A stretch of 64,000 nucleotides of DNA from Paracidobacterium acidisoli (GCF_003428625.2 NZ_QVQT02000004.1:124001-188000), one strand, 5' to 3'. Numbered from the stretch's first letter, positions 35,586 through 45,045 are shown. Notes: a model not told the origin generated them from the sequence alone. Numbers and translations are program-made.

Positions 35586-38500
35586 TCAGATCTCCTGCAG
35601 CGCAGGTTTTCCCTGCCTGCGGCGAGCCTCGCGTTCACGGCGCCGGCGCTCGATCCGGCCGTGCAGTACGCTGAAAAATGTGGGGACGAAGAAAAGTGTT
35701 GAGACCGTTGCAAACAACAATCCGCCGATCACGGCCCGGCCCAGCGGAGCATTCTGCTCGCCGCCGTCGCCCAGGCCAAGCGCCATCGGGACCATGCCGA
35801 TAATCATGGCCAGCGCCGTCATCAGCACCGGGCGGAAGCGCACATAGCCCGCATTCAGCGCCGACATGGCGGCATCGCCCACGGTGATCTCCAGCTGCTC
35901 ACGGGCAAAGCTGACCACCAGAATGGAGTTGGCCGTCGCCACGCCCATGCACATAATGGCTCCCGTCAGTGCGGGCACGCTGACGCGCGTATGCGTCAGG
36001 AAAAGGAACCATACAATTCCCGAAATCGCCGCCGGCAGCGCCGAGATAATGATGAACGGATCGAGCCATGACTGGAAGTTGATGACGATCAGCAGGTACA
36101 CCAGCAGAATCGAAAACACCAGACCGCCCAGCAGTCCGATGAACGAAGACCTCATCGTCTCCACCTGCCCGCGCACTACAATCCTCGATCCGCGCGGAAG
36201 GCCGCTCTTCGACTCGGCAATGATCTTCTCGATCTGCTTGTCCACACTCGCCAGATCGGTGTTCACCACGTTCCCGTAAATATCGATCACCGGAGCGATG
36301 TCATAATGCGACACCGTGCCCATCTCGGTCGTCGGCTTCACGGAGACCAGATTCCCCAGCACCTGAATCGGCTGTCCTCCCATCGGCGTATTAGCCGGAA
36401 GAGCCGTCCCCGCCGCTCCGCTGATCGAGCTCGCCGGTGGAACCGTGGCCGCGGAGCTGCCGTTGGTGACCGGGATATTCGCAATATCCTGCAGCGAATC
36501 GAGCGAGTACTGCGGCGCCTGAACCGCAATGTCGTAACTTACGCCATTGCGCGGATCGAGCCAGAAGGCAGGAGCCGTCTGGAAGCTTCCGCTGGTCGCC
36601 ACCAGCAGGCTTTGCGCCACGTTACTCTGCTTGAGGCCAATCTGCTCGGCGCGCGTGCGATCGACGTTGACGTAAAGCTCCGGATCATCGAAGGGCTGCT
36701 GAATGCGCAGATCCGCCGTGCCGCCGACGTATTTGATTTTGTTCAGCAGCTTCTCGGCAAACGCCCGGTCGCCCTGCAGATCGCGGCCCACCACCTGAAT
36801 ATCAATCGGGGCCGGCAAGCCGAAGTTCAGAATCTGCGTGACCATATCCACCGGCAGCTCATAAAAGATCGTGCCCGGAAACCGGTTGGCCAGAGTCGCG
36901 CGCAGCTTCTGTACATACTCGTCGGTAGGATGATGCTTCTCCGTGAGCAGCACCTGAATGTCGGCATCCGCCGGACCGATCGGTGCGGAGTTGCTGTACG
37001 TGGTATTGATACCGCTGTACGGCAGGCCGATATTGTCGATGATGGTGACGAGCTCGCTCTTCGGAATCGTCTCCCGGATCGTTTTGTCGACATCGTCGCA
37101 CAGCCGCGCCGTCTCTTCGATGCGTGTTCCGGTGCGCGCGCGCATGTGTATCTTGAACTGCCCGCTGTCTACCGAAGGAAAGAAGTCCTGCCCGAGAAAC
37201 GGATAAAGCAGCGCGGCTGAAACCACGGCGAAGCCCAGAAAAACCAGCAAAAACACGGTCGAGTGTTCAATACAGAACGCCAGAATATCCCGGTAGCCGC
37301 TGCGCATCTTTTCGAAGTAATGCTCGAACCCCATCTGAAAACGGATAAACGGGTTGCGGCTCACCCGCTTTTGCTTAGCTGCTTCTTCGCTGTGTTCCTG
37401 CAGAAGATACTTGGCCATTGTCGGCACGACCGTGCGCGACAGCAGATACGAGGCCAGCATGGCAAAGACCACGGCCTCCGCCAGCGGCACGAAGAGATAC
37501 CGCGCCACGCCGGTCAGAAAGAACATCGGCACAAACACGATGCAGATGGACAGCGTGGAGACGAAGGCCGGAACCGCAATCTGCGCCGCGCCATCCAGAA
37601 TCGCCTGCTCGATCGCCTTGCCTTCCTCGAGATTGCGATTGATGTTTTCGATCTCCACCGTCGCATCGTCCACAAGGATGCCGACCGCCAGCGCCATACC
37701 GCCCAGCGTCATGATGTTGATCGTCTCGCCGATTGCGCTCAGCACCAGCAGCGACGTGAGAATCGAAAGCGGAATCGAGACCGCGATGATCAGCGTGCTT
37801 CGCCAGCTGCCCAGAAAGATCAGGATCATGATGGCCGTCAGACAGGCCGCGATGATCGCCTCTCGTACCACCCCGTCGATCGAGGCGCGCACGAACAGCG
37901 ACTGATCGGCCAGCGGCGTGATCTTCAGCTGTGGCGGAAGCTGCGCCCTGATCTGCGGCAGCACATTGCGTATGCCCTTCACAATGTCCAGCGTCGAGGC
38001 ATCGCCTGTCTTGATCACGCTGATCAGCGTGGCGCGCTGGCCGTCCACGCGCACAATATTCGTCTGCGGCGGAAAGCCGTCGCGGACATGCGCCACGTCA
38101 TGGATGTAAACCATCGCCCCGTTCACGGAGCGGATGGGAAGATCGTTCAGCTCCGCAATCGTCTGCGGCGCGCTGTTCGTCTCCACCTGATACTCGAACC
38201 GTCCAATCTTCGCCGTGCCTGCAGGCAGAATCAGGTTCTGCGCTGCAATCGCGTTGACCACATCCGAGGGAGACAGCCCCTTCGACTGCAGCGCCTGCAG
38301 GTTGAGATCGACCTGCACCTGACGCTGCTTGCCGCCATAGGGATAGGGCACGCCCGCGCCTGGAATCGTTACCAGCTGCGTCCGGATAAAGTTGAGACTG
38401 AAGTCGTTGAGCTGCGACTCGGAAAGTCCCTCGCCGGAAACACCCAGCTGCAGAATCGGCACGCTCGATGCGTTGTACTGCAAAACCAGCGGCGGTGTTG

Positions 38501-38870
38501 TCCCTGCGGGAAGCTGCCGCAGCTGCGTCTGCGCAATCGCCGTCACCTGTGCCACCGCGTCCGCCAGGTTCACCTTCGGCTGAAAGTAGATCTTGACGAT
38601 GCCCACGCCATTGATCGACTGCGACTCGATGTGCTGAATGTCGTTGACCGTGGTCGTCAGCGACCGCTCGGTAAAGTACACGATGCGGTTTGCCATCTCC
38701 TCCGGTGAAAAACCCTGGTACTGCCACACCATGGCGACTACAGGAATATCGATATTCGGAAAGATATCCGTCGGCGTGTTGAGCACGGCCAGAGGGCCCA
38801 GTATGAGAAGCAGTAAGGCAAAGACTGCGAAGGTATAAGGCCGTCGCAGTGCGAGACGAACAATCCACAT
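35586..38870 (-). CDS. RND multidrug efflux permease (HAE1/AcrB family)
   Basis: Inner-membrane proton-driven pump of 1094 residues with 12 transmembrane helices and two large periplasmic loops. It shows the family start RPYTFAVFALLLLILG, PNIDIPVVAMVWQYQG, the porter segment GVGIVKIYFQ, and the TM4 motif GGMALAVGILVDDATVEIEN with the Asp pair needed for proton transfer. The C-terminal half has GAIMCMGVATANSILVVSFA and PLGRAVIGGLLFATVSTLFF. A non-conserved insert (near TVPPASSISGAAGTALPANT, about residues 820-840) lies in the second periplasmic loop. First gene of the operon with adaptor and outer-membrane factor. Substrate not predictable. Confidence 0.95.
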   Translation of the reverse strand: MWIVRLALRRPYTFAVFALLLLILGPLAVLNTPTDIFPNIDIPVVAMVWQYQGFSPEEMANRIVYFTERSLTTTVNDIQHIESQSINGVGIVKIYFQPKVNLADAVAQVTAIAQTQLRQLPAGTTPPLVLQYNASSVPILQLGVSGEGLSESQLNDFSLNFIRTQLVTIPGAGVPYPYGGKQRQVQVDLNLQALQSKGLSPSDVVNAIAAQNLILPAGTAKIGRFEYQVETNSAPQTIAELNDLPIRSVNGAMVYIHDVAHVRDGFPPQTNIVRVDGQRATLISVIKTGDASTLDIVKGIRNVLPQIRAQLPPQLKITPLADQSLFVRASIDGVVREAIIAACLTAIMILIFLGSWRSTLIIAVSIPLSILTSLLVLSAIGETINIMTLGGMALAVGILVDDATVEIENINRNLEEGKAIEQAILDGAAQIAVPAFVSTLSICIVFVPMFFLTGVARYLFVPLAEAVVFAMLASYLLSRTVVPTMAKYLLQEHSEEAAKQKRVSRNPFIRFQMGFEHYFEKMRSGYRDILAFCIEHSTVFLLVFLGFAVVSAALLYPFLGQDFFPSVDSGQFKIHMRARTGTRIEETARLCDDVDKTIRETIPKSELVTIIDNIGLPYSGINTTYSNSAPIGPADADIQVLLTEKHHPTDEYVQKLRATLANRFPGTIFYELPVDMVTQILNFGLPAPIDIQVVGRDLQGDRAFAEKLLNKIKYVGGTADLRIQQPFDDPELYVNVDRTRAEQIGLKQSNVAQSLLVATSGSFQTAPAFWLDPRNGVSYDIAVQAPQYSLDSLQDIANIPVTNGSSAATVPPASSISGAAGTALPANTPMGGQPIQVLGNLVSVKPTTEMGTVSHYDIAPVIDIYGNVVNTDLASVDKQIEKIIAESKSGLPRGSRIVVRGQVETMRSSFIGLLGGLVFSILLVYLLIVINFQSWLDPFIIISALPAAISGIVWFLFLTHTRVSVPALTGAIMCMGVATANSILVVSFAREQLEITVGDAAMSALNAGYVRFRPVLMTALAMIIGMVPMALGLGDGGEQNAPLGRAVIGGLLFATVSTLFFVPTFFSVLHGRIERRRREREARRRQGKPALQEI

Positions 38871-39286
38871 ATCGTTTCAGCTTCTCCTGCGGCATTGCTG
38901 CTCGCCGGGTGTTCCCGAAGCGACGCCGGATCGAGCCGGAAGGCAGCGCTTGGAATGACAGATTCTCTAAATGATCAACTTCCAGGAATGATTGGCGAAA
39001 CAATCATCTCTTCAGGACTGGCGCACCTTCCATGGTACCCCGTCGCCGAGATGCACAGCCAGCCTGAACCTGAAACAGGATTATCTGCAGTTACACTTTA
39101 TGATCTTTGACGATTGAAACATGCCCCGGAACGGCCCCGGTTCTGCGGCGCATGTCCTGCATAGACGATTGGATCGTGCAAAAGGACTCGTAAGGCTGAA
39201 AGCGCTCCGGAAAACAAAGAGCACGCAGACGCTGAAATGGATGTTTCAGAGCTCGTGACGGATTCAAAAATCGCTGGCTGCCGTCT
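38871..39286. other. intergenic region upstream of the RND operon
   Basis: No gene is supported in these 416 bp. Part of it, read on the minus strand (about 38905-38975), resembles the degenerate 'gtcattcc-agcgc' dispersed sequences found between genes in many genomes. A 20-bp inverted repeat lies at 38988-39007. A frame at 38895-39110 gives a lipoprotein-like start but then random-looking sequence, and I do not accept it as a gene. Confidence 0.4.
38988..39007. promoter_or_regulatory. 20-bp inverted repeat, candidate operator of the RND operon
   Basis: ATGATTG and CAATCAT are perfect 7-bp arms around a 6-base GCGAAA spacer, 118 bp before the pump start codon. Size and symmetry suit a TetR- or MarR-type repressor site, common before RND pumps. 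No regulator gene is next to it, so the link is inferred; a small RNA hairpin is the alternative. Confidence 0.45.
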
Positions 39287-40045
39287 TCAGACGTTCAGCT
39301 TTTTGAAGATACTCCGCGGGACGCTCCGCAGAATCAGCATGATGATGGCCCAGAACGGCGGCGTGTAGATCACGTCTTTGCGTTTTCGGATCGCTCCCAG
39401 AATGTCCTTTGCCACCTGCTCCGGCTGAGCGAAAAGCGGATTCGGCTTGATGTGCGCCGTCATCGGCGTCGCCACAAAGCCCGGCTTGATGGTCAGAACA
39501 TGCACGCCCGAGCGGTCGATGCGGTTGCGTACTCCATCCACGAAGACGTTCAGTGCGCCTTTCGATGCTCCATACACATAGTTGCTCTTCCGCCCGCGGT
39601 CTCCCGCGACCGAAGAGATCACCGCCAGACAGCCCTGCCGGCTCGCTTCGAAATAATTCGCCAGCCAGGTGATCAGTGAAACTGCTGACATGAAATTCGT
39701 CCGCAGAATCGCCTCAGCCGCCGCATAGCTAGCCTCCGCGTCCGCCTGTTCACCCAGTACTCCATGCGCCAGCAGCGCAAGGTCGATGGTGCCCAGCGAC
39801 TCCGCAGCCTTTTCCAGCATCGCCGGATGCGCTGCCGTGTCGTCCAGGTCCATGACATAGGCCGTCACCGCGCTCGCGCCCCGCGTCAGCAGGTCATCGC
39901 TCACCGCCGAGAGCTTCTGCGCATTCCGTGCCACCAGAAAAAAGCTCGCGCCTGACTCAGCCAGCGGCCGCAGCGTGGCTTCGGCAATCGCCGACGTGGC
40001 GCCCAGCGCCAGAACCCGCGAGGGCAGTCCCTTCCCTTTACTCAT
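39287..40045 (-). CDS. SDR family oxidoreductase, DprE2-like
   Basis: A 252-residue classical short-chain dehydrogenase. NAD(P) binding is by the variant motif LALGATSAIAEATL, DLDD follows strand 3, and the catalytic Ser and Tyr-Lys are in VISSVAGDRGR and YVYGASKGAL. The C-terminus ends in a membrane-associating hydrophobic stretch (FWAIIMLILRSVPRSIF). These features, and an 8-bp overlap with the DprE1-like gene, match DprE2, which reduces the 2-keto prenyl-phospho-pentose to prenyl-phospho-arabinose with NADH. The exact prenyl chain and sugar are inferred from mycobacteria. Third gene of the ubiA-dprE1-dprE2 set. Confidence 0.87.
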   Translation of the reverse strand: MSKGKGLPSRVLALGATSAIAEATLRPLAESGASFFLVARNAQKLSAVSDDLLTRGASAVTAYVMDLDDTAAHPAMLEKAAESLGTIDLALLAHGVLGEQADAEASYAAAEAILRTNFMSAVSLITWLANYFEASRQGCLAVISSVAGDRGRKSNYVYGASKGALNVFVDGVRNRIDRSGVHVLTIKPGFVATPMTAHIKPNPLFAQPEQVAKDILGAIRKRKDVIYTPPFWAIIMLILRSVPRSIFKKLNV

Positions 40046-41372
40046 CGATCGGCCTCCGCCCGGTTACCCGCTGCCAGAAAGCGGAATCGAAACCGGGATC
40101 GATATAGCGCGCAAACTCCTGCCATTGCGGATAAAAGGTCTGGTACTGGGCAGCCGTCATCCGTGCGTCCTTGGCCGAATACATGCGTCCTCCGTGCTCC
40201 AGCGTGATCTTCGCCAGGCGCTCCAGCAGATCGAAGCTGACCTCTTCCCTGATCGGAAAATCAAGCGCCAGCATGATGCCGGGCTGCGGAAACGACATCA
40301 TCCCCAGCGACGGGATATCGCCAAAGAACTTGATCACAGCCAGAAACGACGCGAGCCCGGAGCGCGTGATCGCCTTCAGAATTTCGATCATGCCTTCGCG
40401 GCCCGAGGCATGCGGCAGCACATTCTGAAACTGCAGCAGCCCATTCTTTCCATACATCCGGTTCCAGTGCAGCACGCTGTCCAGCGGATAAAAGAACGGC
40501 TCATAATCGACTTTGGCTGTCTTCTGCTTCGGAAACTGCTTGTGATAATAGACCGTGTTAAATGCGGCCATGCTGAAGCGGTTCAGCGCAACGGCCGGAA
40601 GATCGAACGGAAAGCTCAGCCACGGCTGCGGGCTCTTCTTCAGCTCGCCCGGCTCCTTTGTATGTTCGCCCTGCATAAAAATGCCGCGCGCAAAGTTCTT
40701 CCCTGTCGCCACGCAGTCAATCCACGCAACGGTATATTCAGCCTTTGCATTGCGTGACAGCGTCAGAAATTCATCGATGCCGACAAACTTCTCTCCGTGA
40801 TAGTCGATCTGGCGCGACACAATGGGCCGCAGCTTCACCTCGGCCCATGCAATCATCCCGGTAAGCCCCATCCCGCCGATCGTCGCCGCAAACCAGCTGG
40901 CGTTGACCGTCGGACTGCACAGAATGCGGTTGCCGTCCGAGCGCACCAGCTCAAACTGCAGCACATGATGGCCGAACGTGCCCGCCACATGGTGATTTTT
41001 CCCGTGAATATCGTTGGCAATCGCCCCGCCGACAGTGACATATTTCGTCCCTGGCGTGACGGGAAGAAAGAACCCGCGTGGCACTGCGAAGTCCAGAATC
41101 TGCGCCAGCGTCACTCCCGCCTCACAGCGCAAAACTCCCGTTTCGCGATCAAAGTGCAGCAGGCGATCCATGCCGAGCGTCTGAATCAGCGTGCCATTCT
41201 CCAGCAGGCACACATCGCCGTAGCTGCGCCCGGCTCCCACCACCAGCTGTTTGGCTGCAGGCGGCTTTGCCAGTGGATAATCAGCGGTCCAGTGCAGCGG
41301 AACAACCTCCGCCTGCATTTCGGGATATCTGCCCCACGACTCAAAACGGGGACGGGAATCAGATCGAGCCAT
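40038..41372 (-). CDS. FAD-dependent oxidase, DprE1-like (prenylphosphoryl-ribose 2'-epimerase oxidase)
   Basis: In mycobacteria DprE1 oxidises the 2'-OH of decaprenylphosphoryl-ribose, the first half of epimerisation to the arabinose donor. This 444-residue protein has the FAD_binding_4 domain (LVVGAGRSYGD, GVTLAQILDFAVPRGFFLPV, GGAIANDIHGKNHHVAGTFG, whose conserved His-Lys segment is diagnostic), a substrate domain, and a C-terminal GGRMYSAKDARM with the conserved Lys. In SFPQPGIMLALDFPI the mycobacterial Cys387, the residue trapped by benzothiazinone drugs, is Ala (about residue 369). I chose the ATG at 41372; a TTG at 41402 is possible. It overlaps the SDR gene by 8 bp. Confidence 0.88.
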   Translation of the reverse strand: MARSDSRPRFESWGRYPEMQAEVVPLHWTADYPLAKPPAAKQLVVGAGRSYGDVCLLENGTLIQTLGMDRLLHFDRETGVLRCEAGVTLAQILDFAVPRGFFLPVTPGTKYVTVGGAIANDIHGKNHHVAGTFGHHVLQFELVRSDGNRILCSPTVNASWFAATIGGMGLTGMIAWAEVKLRPIVSRQIDYHGEKFVGIDEFLTLSRNAKAEYTVAWIDCVATGKNFARGIFMQGEHTKEPGELKKSPQPWLSFPFDLPAVALNRFSMAAFNTVYYHKQFPKQKTAKVDYEPFFYPLDSVLHWNRMYGKNGLLQFQNVLPHASGREGMIEILKAITRSGLASFLAVIKFFGDIPSLGMMSFPQPGIMLALDFPIREEVSFDLLERLAKITLEHGGRMYSAKDARMTAAQYQTFYPQWQEFARYIDPGFDSAFWQRVTGRRPIDE

Positions 41373-41398
41373 ACGAAATACGGAGTCCTTGTTCCTTG

Positions 41399-42859
41399 TC
41401 AAAAAGCTGCCAGCACCGCGATCAGCACCGCAGCGGCGCCGGTCAGTAGGCTCATGCGGTCCGTTACGGCAAAAATAACGGGATCTTCATCCATCTCACC
41501 ACGAGAAGCCAGCAGCCATACCCGGCTCAGCCAGAAAATCATCAGCGGAGTCATCAGCCACATGCGTCCTGGATGCCTGTAAAGCGCCATCACGTCGCCG
41601 TTGCTGATATACAGCGAAAACACCACAACCGACGCATACGCGCTGGCCGTTCCAAAGCTGCGCAGCTGCTCGATATCGGCCAGCAGATACCCTCGCCCAT
41701 TCGACAGAATGCTTCCCTGCGCCCGCGCATTCTGCAGCTCGCTGAATCGCTTGACCATGGCCAGGCTGAGAAACAGAAAGATCGAAAATCCCGCCAGCCA
41801 GGGGGAGAAGAAGACCTGCGCCGCCGCACCGCCTGCCAGCAGCCGCAGCGTATACAGCCCTGAAAGCAGGATCACGTCCACCAGCCCCACCCGCTTCAGC
41901 CACAGCGAGTACAGCAGCGTCGAAACCAGATACAGCAGCAGCCAGCCCAGAAAATCCGGCGGCAGCAAAACAGCGGCAATCGTCAGCGACGCTGCCAGAA
42001 ACAGTGCCACGATCCCTATTCCTGCCACCGGCGACAGATCTCCGGAGGCAAAAGGGCGGAAGCGCTTTTTGTGATGACGGCGATCCGCTTCAATATCCAG
42101 CAGATCGTTCACAATATAGGTGGCCGATGCGCAGAGCGAAAACGCCAGAAATGCGTAAATGGCGCTCAGAATCGTCTGCAGCTGAAGAGCATGCGCCAGC
42201 AGCAAAGGGACAAAGATAAGAACGTTTTTGGCCCACTGATGTACCCGGACCGCCTTGCGAAAGACCCGCAGGCGAGGAGATCGGTCGCGAAACTCCCGTC
42301 CGATCGTGATCCGCTGGCTGCGAAGCCCTGCGCGCAGCGCCGCATGGGGATTCGCCACCATCGCCTCTCCGGCATGGGCCAGCAAAGGCAGATCGGGCGT
42401 TGCGTTGCCTACGTAATCGAAGCCTTCCCCGGCAAACCTCTGCTGCAGGCTCTCCAGCTTATTCTTCCCTGTCAGATTGGTCGCGCCGTCACTCGCCAGC
42501 ACCGCATCGAAGATGCCCAGATGCGCCGCAATACGCTCCGCCAGCTGTCCGTCGGCTCCGGTTGCCAGATAAATCCTGCGCCCCTCGCCGCGTTGCTCTT
42601 CGAGATACGTCAGCAGATTCCGGTTATACGGCAGACAGGACACATCGAGCGACACCAGCGAGGTGATGCGCGCCTTGAAGCCTGCCTTTCCAAAACGGAG
42701 CCACAGCGGCAGCTGCAGCGCGGCAAGCGGGCGGCTGCGCACCAGCAGCAGAATGGAATCAAGCAGCGTGTCGCTTTTTACCAGCGTACCGTCCAGATCG
42801 ACGCATAAAGGTCTTTGCGAAGCGGTCGGCGTCAGACTGCTGAGTTGCACCTGGTCCAA
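41399..42859 (-). CDS. HAD phosphatase-UbiA prenyltransferase fusion (prenyl-phosphate phosphoribosyltransferase-like)
   Basis: A two-domain protein of 486 residues. Residues about 17-195 are a HAD hydrolase: nucleophile motif DLDGT at 21-25, YLATGADGQLAERI, and GNATPDLPLL in place of the usual GDSxND motif. Residues about 200-486 are a UbiA-type integral membrane prenyltransferase with NDLLDIEADRRHHKKRFRPF (251-270), almost the Rv3806c (decaprenyl-phosphate 5-phosphoribosyltransferase) motif. In mycobacteria the transferase and the phosphatase that removes the 5-phosphate are separate; here a phosphatase may be fused. With the next two genes this gives the whole prenyl-phospho-arabinose route. 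Assignment is by motif and context. Confidence 0.85.
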   Translation of the reverse strand: MDQVQLSSLTPTASQRPLCVDLDGTLVKSDTLLDSILLLVRSRPLAALQLPLWLRFGKAGFKARITSLVSLDVSCLPYNRNLLTYLEEQRGEGRRIYLATGADGQLAERIAAHLGIFDAVLASDGATNLTGKNKLESLQQRFAGEGFDYVGNATPDLPLLAHAGEAMVANPHAALRAGLRSQRITIGREFRDRSPRLRVFRKAVRVHQWAKNVLIFVPLLLAHALQLQTILSAIYAFLAFSLCASATYIVNDLLDIEADRRHHKKRFRPFASGDLSPVAGIGIVALFLAASLTIAAVLLPPDFLGWLLLYLVSTLLYSLWLKRVGLVDVILLSGLYTLRLLAGGAAAQVFFSPWLAGFSIFLFLSLAMVKRFSELQNARAQGSILSNGRGYLLADIEQLRSFGTASAYASVVVFSLYISNGDVMALYRHPGRMWLMTPLMIFWLSRVWLLASRGEMDEDPVIFAVTDRMSLLTGAAAVLIAVLAAF

Positions 42860-43065
42860 AGCTCGGTCTCCTGTACGCAGATAGGCCGCCAGGTGGGGCC
42901 AAAAGACATTCAGTTCAGCAAAGAAATTCCGGGCTTCACATCCGATGATGGAGCAGCGTTACTAAGCCGGAGTATACCATCGCAGCCCGCTGCGAGTTTG
43001 AACACAGCGTGACTCGCAGCACCGCAATTCCTGATCAAAATGTGCTTATGACCGATACAAAATTC

Positions 43066-44844
43066 TTACCGCCGGTCACCCGCCAGGACCGCCTCCGGCG
43101 CCTCACTGGCCTGCTTCACCGCCTGCTCCGGATAGTACGCGTCGATAATGTACTGCTCGAGCATGCGCTGCGTGTTGAAGAACGACCCGTTCAGCGCGAT
43201 CGTTGAGCGCATAATGCGCTGCCATTGTTCCGGCTGCTCGTGGTAAATCGGAAGAATAATCTTCTCCAGGTGGTCATAGAGCGAAGCCGCCTCTTCCGTA
43301 TCGAGATCGTGGTCGTAGATCGCCCAGCCCGTTACGCCTTCGATCCAGCCCTCGATCCACCATCCGTCGAGCACGCTCAGGCTCGGAACCCCGTTCAGTG
43401 CCGCCTTCATGCCGCTCGTACCCGAGGCCTCATAAGGCCGCTTCGGCGTATTCAGCCACAGATCCACACCGCCCGTCAGCAGCGCCCCCAGCGCCCACTC
43501 ATAATTTTCGAGATAGACGATCTTCAGCGTTTCGTTGCTCAGCGCATGCGCCAGCTCGATCACATGGCGAATCTTTGCCTTGCCCGGCTCATCTGCGGGG
43601 TGCGCCTTGCCGCTGTACAGAATCTGCAGACCGCCCTTTTCCCGCGCGATCCGCGCCAGCCGCTCCGCATCGGTAAAGAGCAGATCCGCGCGCTTGTAGG
43701 TGGCCGCTCGCCGCGCAAATCCGATGGTAAAAATCTCCGCATTCAGCTCGACGCCGGTCCGCTGTCTCACCGCCTCCATCAGCACTCGCTTCGAGGCCGC
43801 ATGCGCCTCGACAATCTCGTTCTCCGGAATATCGATCGCATAGCGCAGCGTCACATTGTCCTGGCGCCAGCGCGGCAGGTGTTTATCGAAAAGCTCCAGC
43901 ACCGCCGGTGAGGTCCAGGTTGCCGCATGCACGCCATTGGTAATCGCATCGATCGTGTACTCGGGAAACATCTCCCGCGATACCTTCCCGTGCTGCATCG
44001 CCACCCCGTTCACGAAGCGGGAAAATCGCAGCGCGACGTAGGTCATGTTCAGCAGTCCATCGTGCAGACAGCCGAATCTCTCCAGAACAGCCAGCCGTTC
44101 ATGCCCAAGAATATGCTCCGCCTGCTCGGTCGAGAACCGGTCGTGGCCTGCCGGCACCGGTGTATGCGTGGTAAAGACGCAGCTCTGCCGCACCGCCTCG
44201 TGATCGCTCTCCGTCGCCGCATCCAGACCGGCAATGCCCATCCGCCGCTCCAGAAGCGCTACCGTCAGCAGCGCGGCGTGGCCCTCATTCATATGGCAGA
44301 CGGCAGGCTCATAGCCCAGGGCATAAAGCATGTGCGCGCCACCGATACCCAGAACCGCTTCCTGGCGCAGACGATAGTTTGTGTCCCCGCCGTACAGAAA
44401 ATCCGTCAGCCCGCGATCCGCCGGATCGTTCTGCTCCATATCCGTGTCCAGAAAATAGACCGGAATGGTGTGGCCGGTCACTCCCTGCAGGTCATATCGC
44501 CACGCCCGAATGGCAACCGGACGCCCTTCGATGGTGATCGTGATGATTGGCTCTTCGCCATGCAGCGTCTTCTCCGGATTCCACGGCTGCGTCTCTTCAC
44601 TCTGCACTCCATTCGCATCCAGATGCTGCTGGAAATATCCCTTGCGATGGGCCAGCGTCACTGCACCCAGCCGCAGGCCCATATCGGCTGCCGCACGCAG
44701 CGTGTCTCCCGCCAGAACGCCCAGACCGCCGCTGTAGGTCGGCATCTCCGGCGTAACGGCAATTTCCATGGAAAAATAAGCGACAAAAGCTGCATTCCCG
44801 GAAGCGTCCTGGGAAGAAAACTGCGAACGATGTTCAAATCGCAT
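43066..44844 (-). CDS. glgP: alpha-glucan (glycogen) phosphorylase, GT35, short form
   Basis: Releases glucose-1-phosphate from glycogen or maltodextrin, using PLP. The protein is 592 residues, the short 'alpha-glucan family phosphorylase' type, not the 800-residue E. coli type. It begins with AYFSMEIAVTPEMPTYSGGL, holds GDTNYRLRQEAVLGIGGAHM, CHMNEGHAAL and TTHTPVPAGHDRF, then ITNGVHAATW, RRAATYKRADLL, and the PLP-lysine region PYEASGTSGMKAALNGVPSL followed by LDGWWIEG. All key sites are present. GGAGATG lies 8 bases before the ATG. galK, upstream in the same direction, is about 200 bp away, so the two form a sugar-phosphate group. Confidence 0.93.
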   Translation of the reverse strand: MRFEHRSQFSSQDASGNAAFVAYFSMEIAVTPEMPTYSGGLGVLAGDTLRAAADMGLRLGAVTLAHRKGYFQQHLDANGVQSEETQPWNPEKTLHGEEPIITITIEGRPVAIRAWRYDLQGVTGHTIPVYFLDTDMEQNDPADRGLTDFLYGGDTNYRLRQEAVLGIGGAHMLYALGYEPAVCHMNEGHAALLTVALLERRMGIAGLDAATESDHEAVRQSCVFTTHTPVPAGHDRFSTEQAEHILGHERLAVLERFGCLHDGLLNMTYVALRFSRFVNGVAMQHGKVSREMFPEYTIDAITNGVHAATWTSPAVLELFDKHLPRWRQDNVTLRYAIDIPENEIVEAHAASKRVLMEAVRQRTGVELNAEIFTIGFARRAATYKRADLLFTDAERLARIAREKGGLQILYSGKAHPADEPGKAKIRHVIELAHALSNETLKIVYLENYEWALGALLTGGVDLWLNTPKRPYEASGTSGMKAALNGVPSLSVLDGWWIEGWIEGVTGWAIYDHDLDTEEAASLYDHLEKIILPIYHEQPEQWQRIMRSTIALNGSFFNTQRMLEQYIIDAYYPEQAVKQASEAPEAVLAGDRR

Positions 44845-45045
44845 TCGAAATCCATCTCCGGCGTTTGTGTTCGTGCCGCAGGCTCGATCAACACGCAGAA
44901 TTGCCGGGCTTCGCCAGCTGCCTGCTTCTCTGATTCTTACATCCGGAGCGGAATTCGGTTGCGCTGACTGTGGAAACTTTGATCCCGCGTTGTAAACAGG
45001 AACCCTTCCGGATTCTCAGGATCGCCTTTGCATCGCCGAAAGCCC

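Noticed and set aside
38895-39110. Plus-strand frame starting like a lipoprotein (LLLAGCSR)
   Set aside because: The start is TTG without RBS, and RSDAGSSRKAALGMT is the translation of a common dispersed intergenic sequence.
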